A stretch of DNA of 64,000 nt from Brucella anthropi ATCC 49188 (GCF_000017405.1 NC_009667.1:2404001-2468000), one strand, 5' to 3'. Positions 1 through 8,972 are shown, counted from the first letter of the stretch. Notes: generated from the letters alone by a model not told the origin. Numbers and translations are program-made.

Positions 1-353
1 GTAAAAATACGGCGAATCTTTCGGTCAAGCGTGATCTCTTCGACTTCAACGAAACCGTCGGTGCGTGGTGCTTCGTTCTCTGTGCGCGAATAACAAACTT
101 TCGGCGTTACCTGAAGGGCGCCGAACTGAACTGTCTCATTGATATAGACGTCGAACGTCGTGATACGCCCGGTGATTTTATCGAGACCCGAGAACTCAGC
201 AACCGGATTGGTGATGCGTTCGGCCATTGCTGCTTGAAAGCTGCTGGTGGTCGCAATGAGCGAAATCAAGGCAACCTGAACAGCCCTTTTTATCGGGTTT
301 TTTCCGTTGCCAGCCGCGCCGTGAGATTGCTTCGTCAAAACGGAGATCCGCAT
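1..353 (-). CDS. DUF2155 exported protein, 3' end beyond window
   Basis: This reads leftwards from an ATG at 353 and is still open at base 1, so about 117 codons of the N-terminal part are visible. It begins with a basic stretch and a hydrophobic segment (VQVALISLIATTSS) ending at AAMA, a good Sec signal peptide. The mature part contains TFDVYINETVQFG, FGALQVTPKVCYSR and EVEEITLDRKIRRIF, typical of the DUF2155 family that sits beside the NDUFA12 gene in Hyphomicrobiales. The molecular function of DUF2155 is unknown. The alternative frame at 196-381 lacks these motifs. Confidence 0.8.
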   Translation of the reverse strand, partial: MRISVLTKQSHGAAGNGKNPIKRAVQVALISLIATTSSFQAAMAERITNPVAEFSGLDKITGRITTFDVYINETVQFGALQVTPKVCYSRTENEAPRTDGFVEVEEITLDRKIRRIF

Positions 354-497
354 CCAAAGGGTTTAAATTAAGCCGGAACAATTCCTAAGCATGAAATGTG
401 ACGATTCGTTGCCCAGTCGCAAGCTGCAATGCTGCCGCTGGTCTTAAGCGAGCCGTCTATCCTCAAACCTTTTCCGCTATAGCGTCAAAAGGCGGAC

Positions 498-531
498 ACA
501 TAATAAATCCGGCGCGGATGAACGCGCCGGA
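498..531 (-). terminator. Intrinsic terminator of the NDUFA12 gene
   Basis: A 9-bp G+C-rich stem (508-516 with 523-531) and 6-base loop are followed on the minus strand by a TTTATTAT stretch. It lies 20 bases beyond the stop codon of the NDUFA12 gene. Confidence 0.7.
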
Positions 532-550
532 CAAAAATCAAAACCGATTA

Positions 551-961
551 TCAGTTGCCCGGTGTCCAGGCATCGTATTCGCCGGTCACGCGCGGACGTT
601 CCGCAGGTTCCGTGCCCGGACGAGCAATGGCGCCTTTCGGACGATACGCCAGCGGAGAACCGGTCAGGTTCTGCAGATGCGGCTTCTGCCAGTCGCGCGG
701 CTTGTAGTCTTCCTTGGTAGGCGGCGTGTCAACGCGATGATGCATCCAACCATGCCAGCCGGGAGGAATAGCACTTGCTTCCGCATAGCCATTGAAGATT
801 ACCCAGCGACGTGTGCGACCTTCGGAGTCCTTGCCGCCCTGATAATAGATATTGCCGAACTCGTCCTCACCGACGCGCTCGCCCTTGCGCCACGTATGAA
901 ACCGCGTGCCGAGCGTCTGGCCGTTCCACCAGGTGAAAACTTGCGTAATAAATTTCTTCAT
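551..961 (-). CDS. NADH:ubiquinone oxidoreductase NDUFA12-type subunit
   Basis: This 136-residue protein is the bacterial counterpart of the mitochondrial complex I accessory subunit NDUFA12 (B17.2), which is found in alphaproteobacterial complex I on the cytoplasmic side of the inner membrane. Visible family features are FTWWNGQTLGTR near the N-terminus, GEDEFGNIYYQ, RRWVIFNGYAEAS, and IPPGWHGWMHHRVDTPP in the middle, with a proline-rich C-terminus. The length is normal. The gene stands between a GNAT gene and the DUF2155 gene on the same strand and has its own terminator at 498-531. Confidence 0.93.
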   Translation of the reverse strand: MKKFITQVFTWWNGQTLGTRFHTWRKGERVGEDEFGNIYYQGGKDSEGRTRRWVIFNGYAEASAIPPGWHGWMHHRVDTPPTKEDYKPRDWQKPHLQNLTGSPLAYRPKGAIARPGTEPAERPRVTGEYDAWTPGN

Positions 962-1158
962 GACCTATTCCAGATCCATTATTGCCACAGGTGACCGAAA
1001 CCACCGGGTTTTCTTGCTTATGGCCCTATCGACTGGCCATGGCAAGGGTCAAGTTGCCGCTGTCACAAGAGTATGATGGGCCCAAAACGCCGCGCGCGTC
1101 AGGCTTTTATATTCTCGCATGTCTCCCCAAAGCGATCTCCACTTTGGCGAGACATGCT

Positions 1159-1662
1159 TTACATATTCCAGCTTTCGAGCGACTTTTCCATAACCAGCAC
1201 CGGTTCCTTGCAATTGGGATCGCCCCAATCCTCGTTCCGGCCGACTTTGGTATAGCCTTTGCGCTCGTAGAAATTCACCGCCTTGGTGTTTCGCTCGATC
1301 ACTTCAAGCTTCATCGTTCGAACATCAGGAAAAGCCATCTCGATTTCGGCGAGAAGCATCGTTCCAATACCTTGAACCTGCGTGTCGGGACGAACATAAA
1401 GCTGATGCAGCGAAGCCTTGCCTTCTTCGGACTGGCTGGCAAAAGCCATTCCGTCGATCCCACCATTGCCGTTATCGGCGACAATGAATTCCGAATAAGG
1501 CTTCTTCAGATTGGCCTTCAGAACAGCGATGCCGTGCCACCGGGCGGTAACGGCATCCACCGTTTCCCGCCCGAGGATGTCGTCAAAGGTCGCGTACCAG
1601 GTCGATACCAGCAGCTCATGCACTGCCTTGAGATCAGCCTCTGTCGCGCTCCTGACCCACAT
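1159..1662 (-). CDS. GNAT-family N-acetyltransferase
   Basis: A 167-residue GNAT enzyme transferring an acetyl group from acetyl-CoA to an unidentified amine. The acetyl-CoA binding motif A is seen as RPDTQVQGIGTMLL (Q95-x-x-G98-x-G100), preceded by the beta strand LHQLYV and followed by KLEVIERNTKAVNFYERKGY, the usual C-terminal GNAT block. Its ATG overlaps the gatB stop codon (TAATG at 1660-1664), so it is translationally coupled to gatB. The substrate cannot be told from the sequence. Confidence 0.88.
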   Translation of the reverse strand: MWVRSATEADLKAVHELLVSTWYATFDDILGRETVDAVTARWHGIAVLKANLKKPYSEFIVADNGNGGIDGMAFASQSEEGKASLHQLYVRPDTQVQGIGTMLLAEIEMAFPDVRTMKLEVIERNTKAVNFYERKGYTKVGRNEDWGDPNCKEPVLVMEKSLESWNM

Positions 1663-3164
1663 TACTCTTCAATCCCGAGCTTGGCCTTGACCAGTTCATT
1701 CACGGATTGCGGGTTGGCCTTCCCGCCCGTTGCCTTCATGACCTGACCAACGAACCAGCCAGCCAGCGTCGGCTTGGCTTTCGCCTGCTCAACCTTTTCC
1801 GGGTTGGCAGCAATGACATCGTCCACGGCCTTCTCGATGGCACCGGTGTCCGTAACCTGCTTCATGCCACGTTCTTCAACGAGCTTCTTCGGGTCACCGC
1901 CCTCATTCCAGACGATCTCGAAAAGATCCTTGGCGATCTTACCGGAAATCGTACCTTCCTTGATGAGATCGATGACTGCACCGAGCTGTTCCGGGCTGAC
2001 CGGCGATTCCTCAATGTCCTTGCCCGCCTTGTTCAGCGCGCCGAGGAGATCGTTGATGACCCAGTTCGCTGCGGCCTTGCCGTCACGACCCGCAGCAACG
2101 GATTCATAATAATCAGCAATGGCCTTCTCGGTAACGAGAATCGATGCATCATAGATCGAGATGCCCTGCTTCTCGACGAGGCGCTGCTTCTTGACGTCCG
2201 GCAGTTCCGGCAGATCCACTGCCAGCGCATCCACGAATGCCTGGTCGAACTCGAGTGGCAGAAGGTCCGGATCAGGGAAATAGCGATAGTCATGCGCTTC
2301 TTCCTTGGAGCGCATGGACCGGGTTTCACCCTTTACCGGATCGAACAGACGCGTTTCCTGATCGATGGAGCCACCGTCCTCGAGAATAGCAATCTGGCGA
2401 CGAGCCTCATATTCAATCGCCTGACCGACGAAGCGGATCGAGTTGACGTTCTTGATTTCGCAGCGCGTGCCGAATTCCCCGCCCGGACGGCGCACGGAGA
2501 CGTTTACGTCAGCGCGCATCGAGCCTTCGTCCATATTGCCGTCGCAAGTGCCGAGATAACGCACAATCGTGCGCAGCTTGGTCAGATAAGCGCGTGCTTC
2601 ATCGGAGGAACGCAGGTCCGGCTTCGATACGATTTCCATCAACGCCACACCAGAACGGTTCAGGTCCACATAGGACATGGTCGGATGCTGGTCGTGCATG
2701 GACTTGCCCGCATCCTGTTCCAGATGCAGGCGCTCGATGCCGATTTCCACGTCTTCGAACTGGCCCTTATTGTCCGGACCGACCGAAATCATGATCTTGC
2801 CTTCGCCAACGATAGGCTGCTTGAACTGCGAGATCTGGTAGCCCTGCGGCAGATCGGGATAGAAATAGTTCTTGCGGTCGAAAACCGACTTCAGATTGAT
2901 CTGAGCATTGAGCCCGATTCCCGTGCGAACCGCCTGCTTGACGCATTCCAGATTGATGACCGGCAGCATGCCCGGCATGGCTGCATCAACCAGAGAAACA
3001 TTCGAATTCGGCTCCGCGCCAAACGAAGTGGAAGCGCCGGAGAACAGCTTCGATTCTGACGTGACCTGCGCATGGACTTCCATGCCGATGACGACTTCCC
3101 AGTCGCCGGTCGCGCCGGAGATAAAGCGTTTGGGTTCAGGTATACGCGTATCGATTAGGGACAT
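1662..3164 (-). CDS. gatB: Asp/Glu-tRNA(Asn/Gln) amidotransferase subunit B
   Basis: GatB of the GatCAB complex, which converts misacylated Glu-tRNA(Gln) and Asp-tRNA(Asn) to the correct amides. The 500-residue product starts at the ATG at 3164 ([14 protein letters not shown]). An upstream in-frame extension of 35 residues is not typical of the family. Signature segments are [48 protein letters not shown] and [16 protein letters not shown]. The C-terminal YqeY-like helical domain ends in VKAKLGIEE. gatA and gatC are not in the window. The downstream GNAT gene overlaps its stop. Confidence 0.97.
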   Translation of the reverse strand: MSLIDTRIPEPKRFISGATGDWEVVIGMEVHAQVTSESKLFSGASTSFGAEPNSNVSLVDAAMPGMLPVINLECVKQAVRTGIGLNAQINLKSVFDRKNYFYPDLPQGYQISQFKQPIVGEGKIMISVGPDNKGQFEDVEIGIERLHLEQDAGKSMHDQHPTMSYVDLNRSGVALMEIVSKPDLRSSDEARAYLTKLRTIVRYLGTCDGNMDEGSMRADVNVSVRRPGGEFGTRCEIKNVNSIRFVGQAIEYEARRQIAILEDGGSIDQETRLFDPVKGETRSMRSKEEAHDYRYFPDPDLLPLEFDQAFVDALAVDLPELPDVKKQRLVEKQGISIYDASILVTEKAIADYYESVAAGRDGKAAANWVINDLLGALNKAGKDIEESPVSPEQLGAVIDLIKEGTISGKIAKDLFEIVWNEGGDPKKLVEERGMKQVTDTGAIEKAVDDVIAANPEKVEQAKAKPTLAGWFVGQVMKATGGKANPQSVNELVKAKLGIEE

Positions 3165-3267
3165 TACTGGCTCGACAATACTGTGATTGGGCTGAAACTG
3201 ATTGTTGTATTGGCTAGAGCAAAGCCCCACCGGATGCAAGCTTTTCAGCCACCATTTCCGTGATCGC

Positions 3268-3296
3268 AAAACGAAAAGGCCGCGCTATGCGCGGCC
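3268..3296 (-). terminator. Intrinsic terminator of tig
   Basis: An 8-bp G+C stem (3278-3285 with 3289-3296, three-base loop) is followed on the minus strand by TTTTCGTTTT at 3277-3268. It lies 28 bases past the tig stop codon. Confidence 0.8.
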
Positions 3297-3323
3297 CCTC
3301 CGAATTCCTGCTGGAAGTGAAGA

Positions 3324-4757
3324 TCAAGCCTCTTCGGACTTGCCTTCGTCGGCCTTCTTCTTAGGAGCGGCCTTCTTCTTGGGAGCAGCCTTCTTGGCAG
3401 GCTTTGCTTCCGAAGCTGCATCTTCGTCTTCAGCCGTCAGCTCTTCCTTCGAGACCTTCTTGTCGGTCACGCTGATGTTGGCGAGCAGATGGTCAACGAC
3501 CTTTTCTTCAAAGATCGGGGCGCGAAGGTTGGCAACGGCATCCGGCGTCTTGCGCAGGAATTCGTAGATTTCCTTTTCCTGGCCCGGATAGCGACGAACC
3601 TGATCGTAAACAGCGCGCTGCAGTTCTTCTTCAGAAACTTCAACGCCAGCCTTTTCGCCGATTTCCGACAGAACCAGACCGAGGCGTACGCGACGCTCAG
3701 CGAGCTTGCGATATTCTTCGCGAGCAGCTTCTTCGGTGGTTTCTTCGTCTTCGAACGTGCGGCCAGCCTGCTGCAGGTCGAAGTTGATCTGCTGCCAGAT
3801 ATTGTTGAATTCAGCGTCAACAAGCTTCTGCGGCGTTGCGAACTGGTAGTCACCGTCCAGAGCGTCGAGAATCTGACGCTTTACCTTCTGGCGGGTGATC
3901 TGGCCGTACTGGCTTTCGATCTGTTCGCGAACAACCTGACGCAGACGCTCAAGCGATTCGATGCCGAGCTTCTTTGCAGTTTCATCATCGAGAACGAGTT
4001 CGTTCGGCTTGGCAACTTCCTTGACGGTAATGTCGAAGGTAGCTTCCTTGCCAGCCAGATGGGCAGCGCCGTATTCTGCCGGGAACGTCACAGTGATGAC
4101 CTTCTCGTCGCCAGCCTTGACACCAACGAGCTGCTCTTCGAAGCCCGGAATGAACTGGCCCGAACCGAGAACGAGCTGCGCATCGTTGTCCGCGCCGCCT
4201 TCGAACGGCTCGCCGTCGAGCTTGCCCAGATAGTCGATCGTGACGCGATCTTCGTTTTCGGCCTTGCCCTTCTTGGTTTCGAAGGCGCGGGTCGACGAAG
4301 CGATGCGCTTGACCTGATCGTCAACTTCCTCATCGGAAATATCGACGACTTCACGGGTAACGGCGATCTTCGAGAAGTCCTTGACTTCAATTGCCGGCAG
4401 AACTTCGTAGTTCAGCGAGAAAACGAAATCGGCCTTGCCGTCGAGAACCTGTTCGGCCTCTTTTTCGTCTTCCGACATGATGACTTCAGGCTGCGTAGCC
4501 GACTTTTCGTTACGTTCAGCGAGAAGCGAACGCGACGAGTCGTTGAGGATTTCGTTGACGATTTCCGCCATGAAGGACTTGCCGTACATCTTGCGGAGGT
4601 GAGCCGCAGGCACCTTGCCCGGACGGAAGCCGTTGATCTTGGCGCGGTCACGCGCAGTTTCCAGCCGCTCTGCGAGCTTGGCTTCGAGGTCCTTGGCCGG
4701 AACCACGACTTTGATCTCGCGCTTCAGCCCTTCATTGAGCGTTTCGGTAACCTGCAT
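3324..4757 (-). CDS. tig: Trigger factor, ribosome-associated chaperone
   Basis: Trigger factor (477 residues) binds the ribosome near the exit tunnel and shelters nascent chains. The start [19 protein letters not shown] at 4757 is the family N-terminus. The ribosome-binding signature [17 protein letters not shown] follows, then an FKBP-type prolyl isomerase domain ([16 protein letters not shown]...[15 protein letters not shown]) and the helical C-terminal chaperone domain. The C-terminus is a Lys/Ala-rich tail ([14 protein letters not shown]). Its promoter should lie in 4758-4845, the short stretch left between tig and the prophage attachment core. Confidence 0.97.
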   Translation of the reverse strand: MQVTETLNEGLKREIKVVVPAKDLEAKLAERLETARDRAKINGFRPGKVPAAHLRKMYGKSFMAEIVNEILNDSSRSLLAERNEKSATQPEVIMSEDEKEAEQVLDGKADFVFSLNYEVLPAIEVKDFSKIAVTREVVDISDEEVDDQVKRIASSTRAFETKKGKAENEDRVTIDYLGKLDGEPFEGGADNDAQLVLGSGQFIPGFEEQLVGVKAGDEKVITVTFPAEYGAAHLAGKEATFDITVKEVAKPNELVLDDETAKKLGIESLERLRQVVREQIESQYGQITRQKVKRQILDALDGDYQFATPQKLVDAEFNNIWQQINFDLQQAGRTFEDEETTEEAAREEYRKLAERRVRLGLVLSEIGEKAGVEVSEEELQRAVYDQVRRYPGQEKEIYEFLRKTPDAVANLRAPIFEEKVVDHLLANISVTDKKVSKEELTAEDEDAASEAKPAKKAAPKKKAAPKKKADEGKSEEA

Positions 4758-4845
4758 GTTCAAACCTTCACTTCTTGTCATTGTCCCGCCGTCACCGGCT
4801 TGTTTGCCTTGTCGCGGGAGAGAAATTCTTTTGCCTTATGGCAGT

Positions 4846-4859
4846 TGGTGCGGATGGAG
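4846..4859. other. attL core, left copy of the 14-bp attachment repeat
   Basis: TGGTGCGGATGGAG is identical to 47468-47481, while the bases on either side differ. It corresponds to the last eleven bases of tRNA-Leu plus CCA, on the minus strand. By the usual logic of tRNA insertion this is the displaced 3' end of the host tRNA gene, and the intact gene is rebuilt at the right end with the phage copy. Confidence 0.8.
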
Positions 4860-4919
4860 AGCAGCCGCACCAAACCCCACCCATTGATTTCCTTGCACAA
4901 TATCCACCAGAAAGGCAGT

Positions 4920-4955
4920 TATGTGTCCCAGTTTGTGTCACAGTACGTATCGCAA
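4920..4955. repeat. Three 12-bp tandem repeats, probable integrase arm-type sites
   Basis: The units are TATGTGTCCCAG, TTTGTGTCACAG and TACGTATCGCAA, consensus TWYGTRTCNCAR, followed by a GCGGCGCAAAA block. The same arrangement in the same orientation occurs at 47343-47378, just inside the other end. The location beside both att cores suggests binding sites for the integrase N-terminal domain; this is inference. The remainder of 4860-5171 holds no gene that can be supported. An open frame through the repeats only reads them as YVSQ/FVSQ/YVSQ. Confidence 0.6.
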
Positions 4956-5171
4956 AATTGCGGCGCAAAATCACACGTTGGCGCACCTACTACAATCAGC
5001 GCCAAAAAAACACAAGATCGGAATACTGACTGCCGAACAAACGCATCACAATAATAGAACTCGGCCATGGCATTTTTGGGACGACAGTTCGCCTTATCCA
5101 GATGGCTATGCGACATGCAGGAATCACGATACGCTCACGCTTGATTACCTCACGGGGGAGGAATTCGAGGC

Positions 5172-6437
5172 ATGACATCTGAAGTCTGCATGATGAACCG
5201 GCTGGCTGTAGTGTTAGCCGCCGACAGCGCCACCACTGTATCAAGGTGGGTAGATGGCAAAAGAGAAGAGCGCTATTTCAAAGGCGCGAACAAAATCTTC
5301 CAGCTTTCTAATAGGCATCCCATTGGGATGATGATCTTTGATTCCGCATCAATTCTGAGTGTGCCGTGGGAGACGATCATAAAGTCCTTTCGGCAGGAAA
5401 TCGGAATAAAATCGTTCAATACTGTCGAAGATTACGCGAGCGAACTGTTCAGCTACCTCAACAACAATCAACGATACTTTCCTGAACAAAAGCAGATCGA
5501 GCAGTTGGCCAGAGCTGCACAGGGTGTCTCATACGGCATCATCATATCCGCAATAAAAGACGTCGACGACGCCGACAGATCTGCGGCCATTGATAGCGCA
5601 TTTTCAGAGAGGGATCGCGCACTTGCTGAAATTGGCCTCCCGAATGGCTTGAATGAGGACAATGTAGAGCAAGCGTTGGGCGATACGAGAGCAGCAGTCT
5701 CGGATGTGATGGCTGATTTTCTTCAGCATATCGAGGTGCCGGTTCCTGCGAACATCGACGGATGGTCCGATACAGCCATCAGGGAGGTTATAAAGAACCC
5801 AGATCGATATCTCAGCACAACAGGTCTCGTATTTGCTGGGTTCGGAGACCATGAGTTTTTCCCATCAATGGTCGAATACTGCCATTGCGGAATAGTGAGT
5901 GGTCGCCACATATACAAAAGGCAAGCTGCAGAAACTATCGATCATGACAAACCTGCCTGGATTTCTGGTTTCGCACAAACTTCAATGACCGATACATTCT
6001 CCTTGGGTTTGAGTGCAGACGTCTACGAATCACTGATGGTTGCAGTAAACGACACAATCAAGAGCTTTGCGGAGGACATTGCCGCGCAAAGCGGGGGCCA
6101 AATGGCCGCAATTGACGATGTGGAAGCTTTGCTTCAGTCTGCGAAGGATAAAATACGGGACGCGGTACTTGACAAAGCTCGCAAGGAGCACTCTTTGCCC
6201 CTTCGGAGCGTGCTCAGCTCCCTCCCCGTTGATGAGATGGCGGAATTGGCTGAGACATTAATCACTCTTCAATCGTTGAAGGAGAAGGTAACGAAACCCT
6301 CCGAAACGGTTGGCGGACCCGTAGATGTTGCAATTGTGACCAAGCACGAGGGACTTGTCTGGATTAAAAGGAAACATTTCTTCAATTCAGACATTAATTC
6401 TAGATATCAGCTGCGACAGGCAGCATTGAACACATGA
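5172..6437 (+). CDS. Candidate proteasome-beta/HslV-like Ntn-hydrolase, prophage cargo
   Basis: A 421-residue protein of no family I can name with certainty. Its N-terminus reads M-T-S-E-V...AVVLAADSATT. Aligned with proteasome beta subunits and HslV, Thr2 falls on the catalytic Thr1 (exposed if Met1 is removed) and Asp18 on Asp17. NKIFQLS with Lys41 could be the Lys33 strand after a short insertion, followed by PIGMMIFDSASI as the next strand. The start is fixed by a GGGGAGGA Shine-Dalgarno sequence. The protein is much longer than HslV; the C-terminal half is helical and unassigned. It reads opposite to the late genes and looks AT-richer than them, as expected of cargo. Proteolysis is inferred, not shown. 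Confidence 0.6.
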   Translation: MTSEVCMMNRLAVVLAADSATTVSRWVDGKREERYFKGANKIFQLSNRHPIGMMIFDSASILSVPWETIIKSFRQEIGIKSFNTVEDYASELFSYLNNNQRYFPEQKQIEQLARAAQGVSYGIIISAIKDVDDADRSAAIDSAFSERDRALAEIGLPNGLNEDNVEQALGDTRAAVSDVMADFLQHIEVPVPANIDGWSDTAIREVIKNPDRYLSTTGLVFAGFGDHEFFPSMVEYCHCGIVSGRHIYKRQAAETIDHDKPAWISGFAQTSMTDTFSLGLSADVYESLMVAVNDTIKSFAEDIAAQSGGQMAAIDDVEALLQSAKDKIRDAVLDKARKEHSLPLRSVLSSLPVDEMAELAETLITLQSLKEKVTKPSETVGGPVDVAIVTKHEGLVWIKRKHFFNSDINSRYQLRQAALNT

Positions 6438-6453
6438 CCGGCGGAGCAAACAT

Positions 6454-6654
6454 ATGACTTCTCAACCTAATTCACTTCGGAAGGCAGTCGACAGGTCGGA
6501 ACCCACTAAGGATAAACTCCCTCCCCGTCGCGTGACCGTTGATACCGAAACCATCATTTCCGAAAGTCGCCGACAATATCGGGGCGTTATCGAAGCAATT
6601 AATCGATCAAGTGACAAAGACATTGAGCGAGCACTAAAAGCAGCTTCTTATTGA
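6454..6654 (+). CDS. Small hypothetical protein downstream of the Ntn-like gene
   Basis: A 66-residue hydrophilic protein (MTSQPNSLRKAVDRSEP...DKDIERALKAASY) with no signal or membrane segment and no domain I recognise. It starts 16 bases after the Ntn-like gene stop, with GGCGGAG before the ATG, and ends just before an intrinsic terminator. The two genes therefore look like one transcript. A partner or regulator of the Ntn-like protein is possible on position alone. Confidence 0.55.
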   Translation: MTSQPNSLRKAVDRSEPTKDKLPPRRVTVDTETIISESRRQYRGVIEAINRSSDKDIERALKAASY

Positions 6655-6660
6655 TCTCAA

Positions 6661-6682
6661 CCCCGCTCCGGCGGGGTTTTTT
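6661..6682 (+). terminator. Intrinsic terminator closing the Ntn-like gene pair
   Basis: CCCCGC-TCCG-GCGGGG followed by six T residues, seven bases after the 6654 stop. The stretch 6683-6882 that follows shows no gene or clear element. Confidence 0.88.
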
Positions 6683-6882
6683 ATTGCCCCATACATGGGA
6701 GTCCCGGAGGTTCTAGGGATTTCGGGTCTTTTCAATGGCTTGCAGAAAAGTGGGACAGAAAGTCATGCGTTGTAAAAATTTTGTTTTTTCATGCGTCTGC
6801 CCCACATTTCAATGACCGGCGACCCCACTTATGCACCGCATTTCCACAACCTCAAAATGCAGATTGACTAAAATTCAAAATG

Positions 6883-6897
6883 AGAACATTCTAGGAA
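6883..6897 (+). promoter_or_regulatory. Alphaproteobacterial LexA (SOS) box
   Basis: GAAC-ATTCTAG-GAAC, which on the other strand is GTTC-N7-GTTC, the established LexA operator of Rhizobium-type alphaproteobacteria. It lies 83 bases before the TTG start proposed for the Y-family polymerase. An 8-bp inverted repeat (AGGAACAT...ATGTTCCT, 6893-6926) overlaps it. Confidence 0.8.
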
Positions 6898-6979
6898 CAT
6901 ATCCACATTGAGCGGAATATGTTCCTGAGTGCGTAGGTGCGCGGGGCGGGTTTCGCTCGTCCTGATTTTGGAGCGTAAC

Positions 6980-8254
6980 TTGCGCCTTCCTGAAACTATC
7001 GAACGCCTATACCTCGACTTCGATGGCTTTTTCGCCAGCGTTGAACAGCAGTGCGACCGCCGCTTACGTGGTCGCCCCATCGGCGTCGTACCCTTCGAAG
7101 GCACTGACCGCACCGCCGTCATCGCCTGCTCGAAAGAGGCGAAGAACTTCGGCGTTAAAAACGTCATGCCGATCAAGGAAGCGAAGCGGCTGTGCCCTGA
7201 CCTTATCCTGGTCCCGCAAAAGCCAGACCTTTACCGGCGCGCTCACAATGCCCTGCTCTGCGAGATCGAGACTGTCATCGCCATTGACACAGCCAAAAGC
7301 ATCGACGAGCTAACATGCGTGCTGGATGACAGTGGCAAGCGAGATCCGGAGCTATTGGCAGCGCGCATCAAATCGGCGATCTCAAACAACATTGGACAGT
7401 TCATCACCTGCTCAATCGGATTCGCCGCAAACCGTCAGCTTGCAAAGATCGCCTGCAAGGCCGGGAAAGAAGAAACGAAACGTCGAGGATCCTACGGCAA
7501 TGGGCTGGCTATTTGGTGGCCAACCATCATGCCGGACCCACTATTGCGCGTCGAACTGGAGGATATACCCGGCGTAGGATCGAATATGGCAAAGCGGCTT
7601 TATCGTAATGGCGTGTTTACAACCACCCAGCTTTACGCCTTACAACCAAAACACATGCGGAAGATCTGGAACAGCGTCAACGGCGAGCGACTTTGGTACG
7701 CCCTCCACGGTTACGACATCCAAGCGCCATCGCAGCAGCGCGGTATGTTCGGTCATGGTCGTGTTCTGCCACCAGATGCTCGCTCGATCACAGGCGCTTA
7801 TGAAATATCCCGCCTTCTGCTGACCAAAGCCGCCCGTCGCCTTCGTCGTGAAAATTTCTATGCAGCGGGCCTATGGCTCTGGCTGTCAGTGCGCGACGGC
7901 TCATGGTTCGGCAAGCATTACTTGCCGGTTGTGAACGACGATCAGGCTATTCTGTCGGCGCTGCGGTTGCTCTGGCAACGCGTGCGTGAAGATCATCCGC
8001 GAGGCGTAACCATCTTTCGAGTTGGCGTGACGTTGTATGATCTGTCCCCAGCCGATGAGCGCCAGATGGACATGCTGAATAACGACGATGCCGAGCGCCA
8101 GAAGTGGGAGAAGGCAAACAATGCTGTCGATGCTATCAACTCCAAATATTCCGGCACGATAGTCAGTATGGGGGAATGGAAGCCACCAGCAGGCGGCCAC
8201 GTTGGCGGCAAGATCAGTTACACACGCATCCCGTCCGCAGAAGACTTCTGGTGA
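6980..8254 (+). CDS. Y-family (DinB/ImpB-like) DNA polymerase
   Basis: A 424-residue translesion polymerase. The palm motif YLDFDGFFASVEQ (Asp13, Asp15) and the SIDE motif in AKSIDELTCVL supply the catalytic acids, followed by SIGFAANRQLAKIACKAGK and the helix-hairpin-helix ELEDIPGVGSNMAKRL. The TTG at 6980 is preferred because GGAG lies six bases upstream; a GTG at 6929 would add 17 residues but lies beside the operator dyad. A LexA box at 6883-6897 predicts induction by DNA damage. No canonical C-terminal clamp-binding peptide was identified. It is followed after four bases by a small zinc-ribbon gene. Confidence 0.9.
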   Translation: MRLPETIERLYLDFDGFFASVEQQCDRRLRGRPIGVVPFEGTDRTAVIACSKEAKNFGVKNVMPIKEAKRLCPDLILVPQKPDLYRRAHNALLCEIETVIAIDTAKSIDELTCVLDDSGKRDPELLAARIKSAISNNIGQFITCSIGFAANRQLAKIACKAGKEETKRRGSYGNGLAIWWPTIMPDPLLRVELEDIPGVGSNMAKRLYRNGVFTTTQLYALQPKHMRKIWNSVNGERLWYALHGYDIQAPSQQRGMFGHGRVLPPDARSITGAYEISRLLLTKAARRLRRENFYAAGLWLWLSVRDGSWFGKHYLPVVNDDQAILSALRLLWQRVREDHPRGVTIFRVGVTLYDLSPADERQMDMLNNDDAERQKWEKANNAVDAINSKYSGTIVSMGEWKPPAGGHVGGKISYTRIPSAEDFW

Positions 8255-8258
8255 GACT

Positions 8259-8513
8259 ATGGGCAATTGGAAATCGACGATCAAGGTACGTGACCTGGAC
8301 GATGAGCAGCGACTTGAACTGACCTGCAAGAAATGCGGTCGCGTGACTTACGCGACAAAGCAATTGCTTTGCGAGGGAACAGATCGTTCGCAAAAATATC
8401 TGGACGAGATCGAGGCGAAGGTCAGATGCAAGGCGCGGGGCTGTCACGGTCATATGCGCATGGCCATGGTGAGGCTACAGGAAATGAGCGGGTTCGTCGG
8501 GGGGCTAGCATGA
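8259..8513 (+). CDS. Small Cys-rich protein cotranscribed with the Y-family polymerase
   Basis: An 84-residue protein with a CKKCGR knuckle and a second cluster (CKARGCHGH), together resembling a zinc ribbon. The ATG at 8259 lies four bases after the polymerase stop, so the gene shares its SOS-regulated transcript. The start is chosen over an in-frame start at 8202, which would lie inside the polymerase gene. Function unknown. Confidence 0.7.
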   Translation: MGNWKSTIKVRDLDDEQRLELTCKKCGRVTYATKQLLCEGTDRSQKYLDEIEAKVRCKARGCHGHMRMAMVRLQEMSGFVGGLA

Positions 8514-8586
8514 CCGGAGAATACACCTTCGCTGGACGCAGAACATAAGCGCCCTACCTTCATAGATCTAATCGACGGAGGATTGA

Positions 8587-8868
8587 ATGTTCGGACCGAA
8601 GCAGCCAGGAGATTATCCAGACCGTGAAATTGATTGTCAGGAAGCCATTTCTCAAGGTCTCGCTGACCTTGTTGAGCAGCAGGTCGCGGCTGGCGCGACG
8701 GAAGCGGAAGCCACAGAGGCGCTTTCGGGTGCAAACGTCGTGGGGGTCCGGGAGCTTATTCAGGATGCGGTAGACGCCGGCTGGTCAGAAGAAGAAGCAG
8801 CAACAGCAATCCGCATTGTATCCGAAGGCTTACACCTCGGAGCAACCGGCAGAGATCCGGACGAATAA
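8587..8868 (+). CDS. Acidic hypothetical protein
   Basis: A 93-residue, strongly acidic and alanine-rich protein (VEQQVAAGATEAEATEAL; WSEEEAATAIRIVSEG) with two similar short helical repeats of the form AAGATEAEA / DAGWSEEEA. GGAGG lies six bases before the ATG. It is the last plus-strand gene before the converging late operon. I recognise no family. Confidence 0.65.
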   Translation: MFGPKQPGDYPDREIDCQEAISQGLADLVEQQVAAGATEAEATEALSGANVVGVRELIQDAVDAGWSEEEAATAIRIVSEGLHLGATGRDPDE

Positions 8869-8900
8869 GCGGCACAAGTGAGACAACATCCTGACCGCTG

Positions 8901-8937
8901 GAAAAGAAAAGCCCGCCGCGTCGAGTGACGGGCGGGC
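8901..8937 (-). terminator. Terminator at the end of the prophage late operon
   Basis: A seven-base G+C stem (GCCCGCC 8911-8917 with GGCGGGC 8931-8937) and 13-base loop are followed on the minus strand by TTTTCTTTTCC. It lies between converging genes and would end the roughly 24-kb late transcript. Confidence 0.75.
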
Positions 8938-8972
8938 GCACGGTCATCATATCATAGCGGATCGCTACGCAT

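Noticed and set aside
1707..3059. 450-codon frame antisense to gatB
   Set aside because: gatB is certain on the other strand; this frame has no motif and no ribosome site.
4920..4955. A repeat protein with YVSQ/FVSQ/YVSQ units
   Set aside because: The same DNA repeats occur at the other prophage end without a shared reading context, so they are DNA sites.
3489..5054. 521-codon plus-strand frame antisense to trigger factor and running into the attachment region
   Set aside because: It is a shadow of tig, shows no family motif, and its last part only translates the 12-bp arm repeats.
8202..8258. Longer start for the zinc-ribbon gene
   Set aside because: It would overlap the polymerase gene by more than 50 bases and adds residues without pattern; ATG 8259 lies four bases after the polymerase stop.
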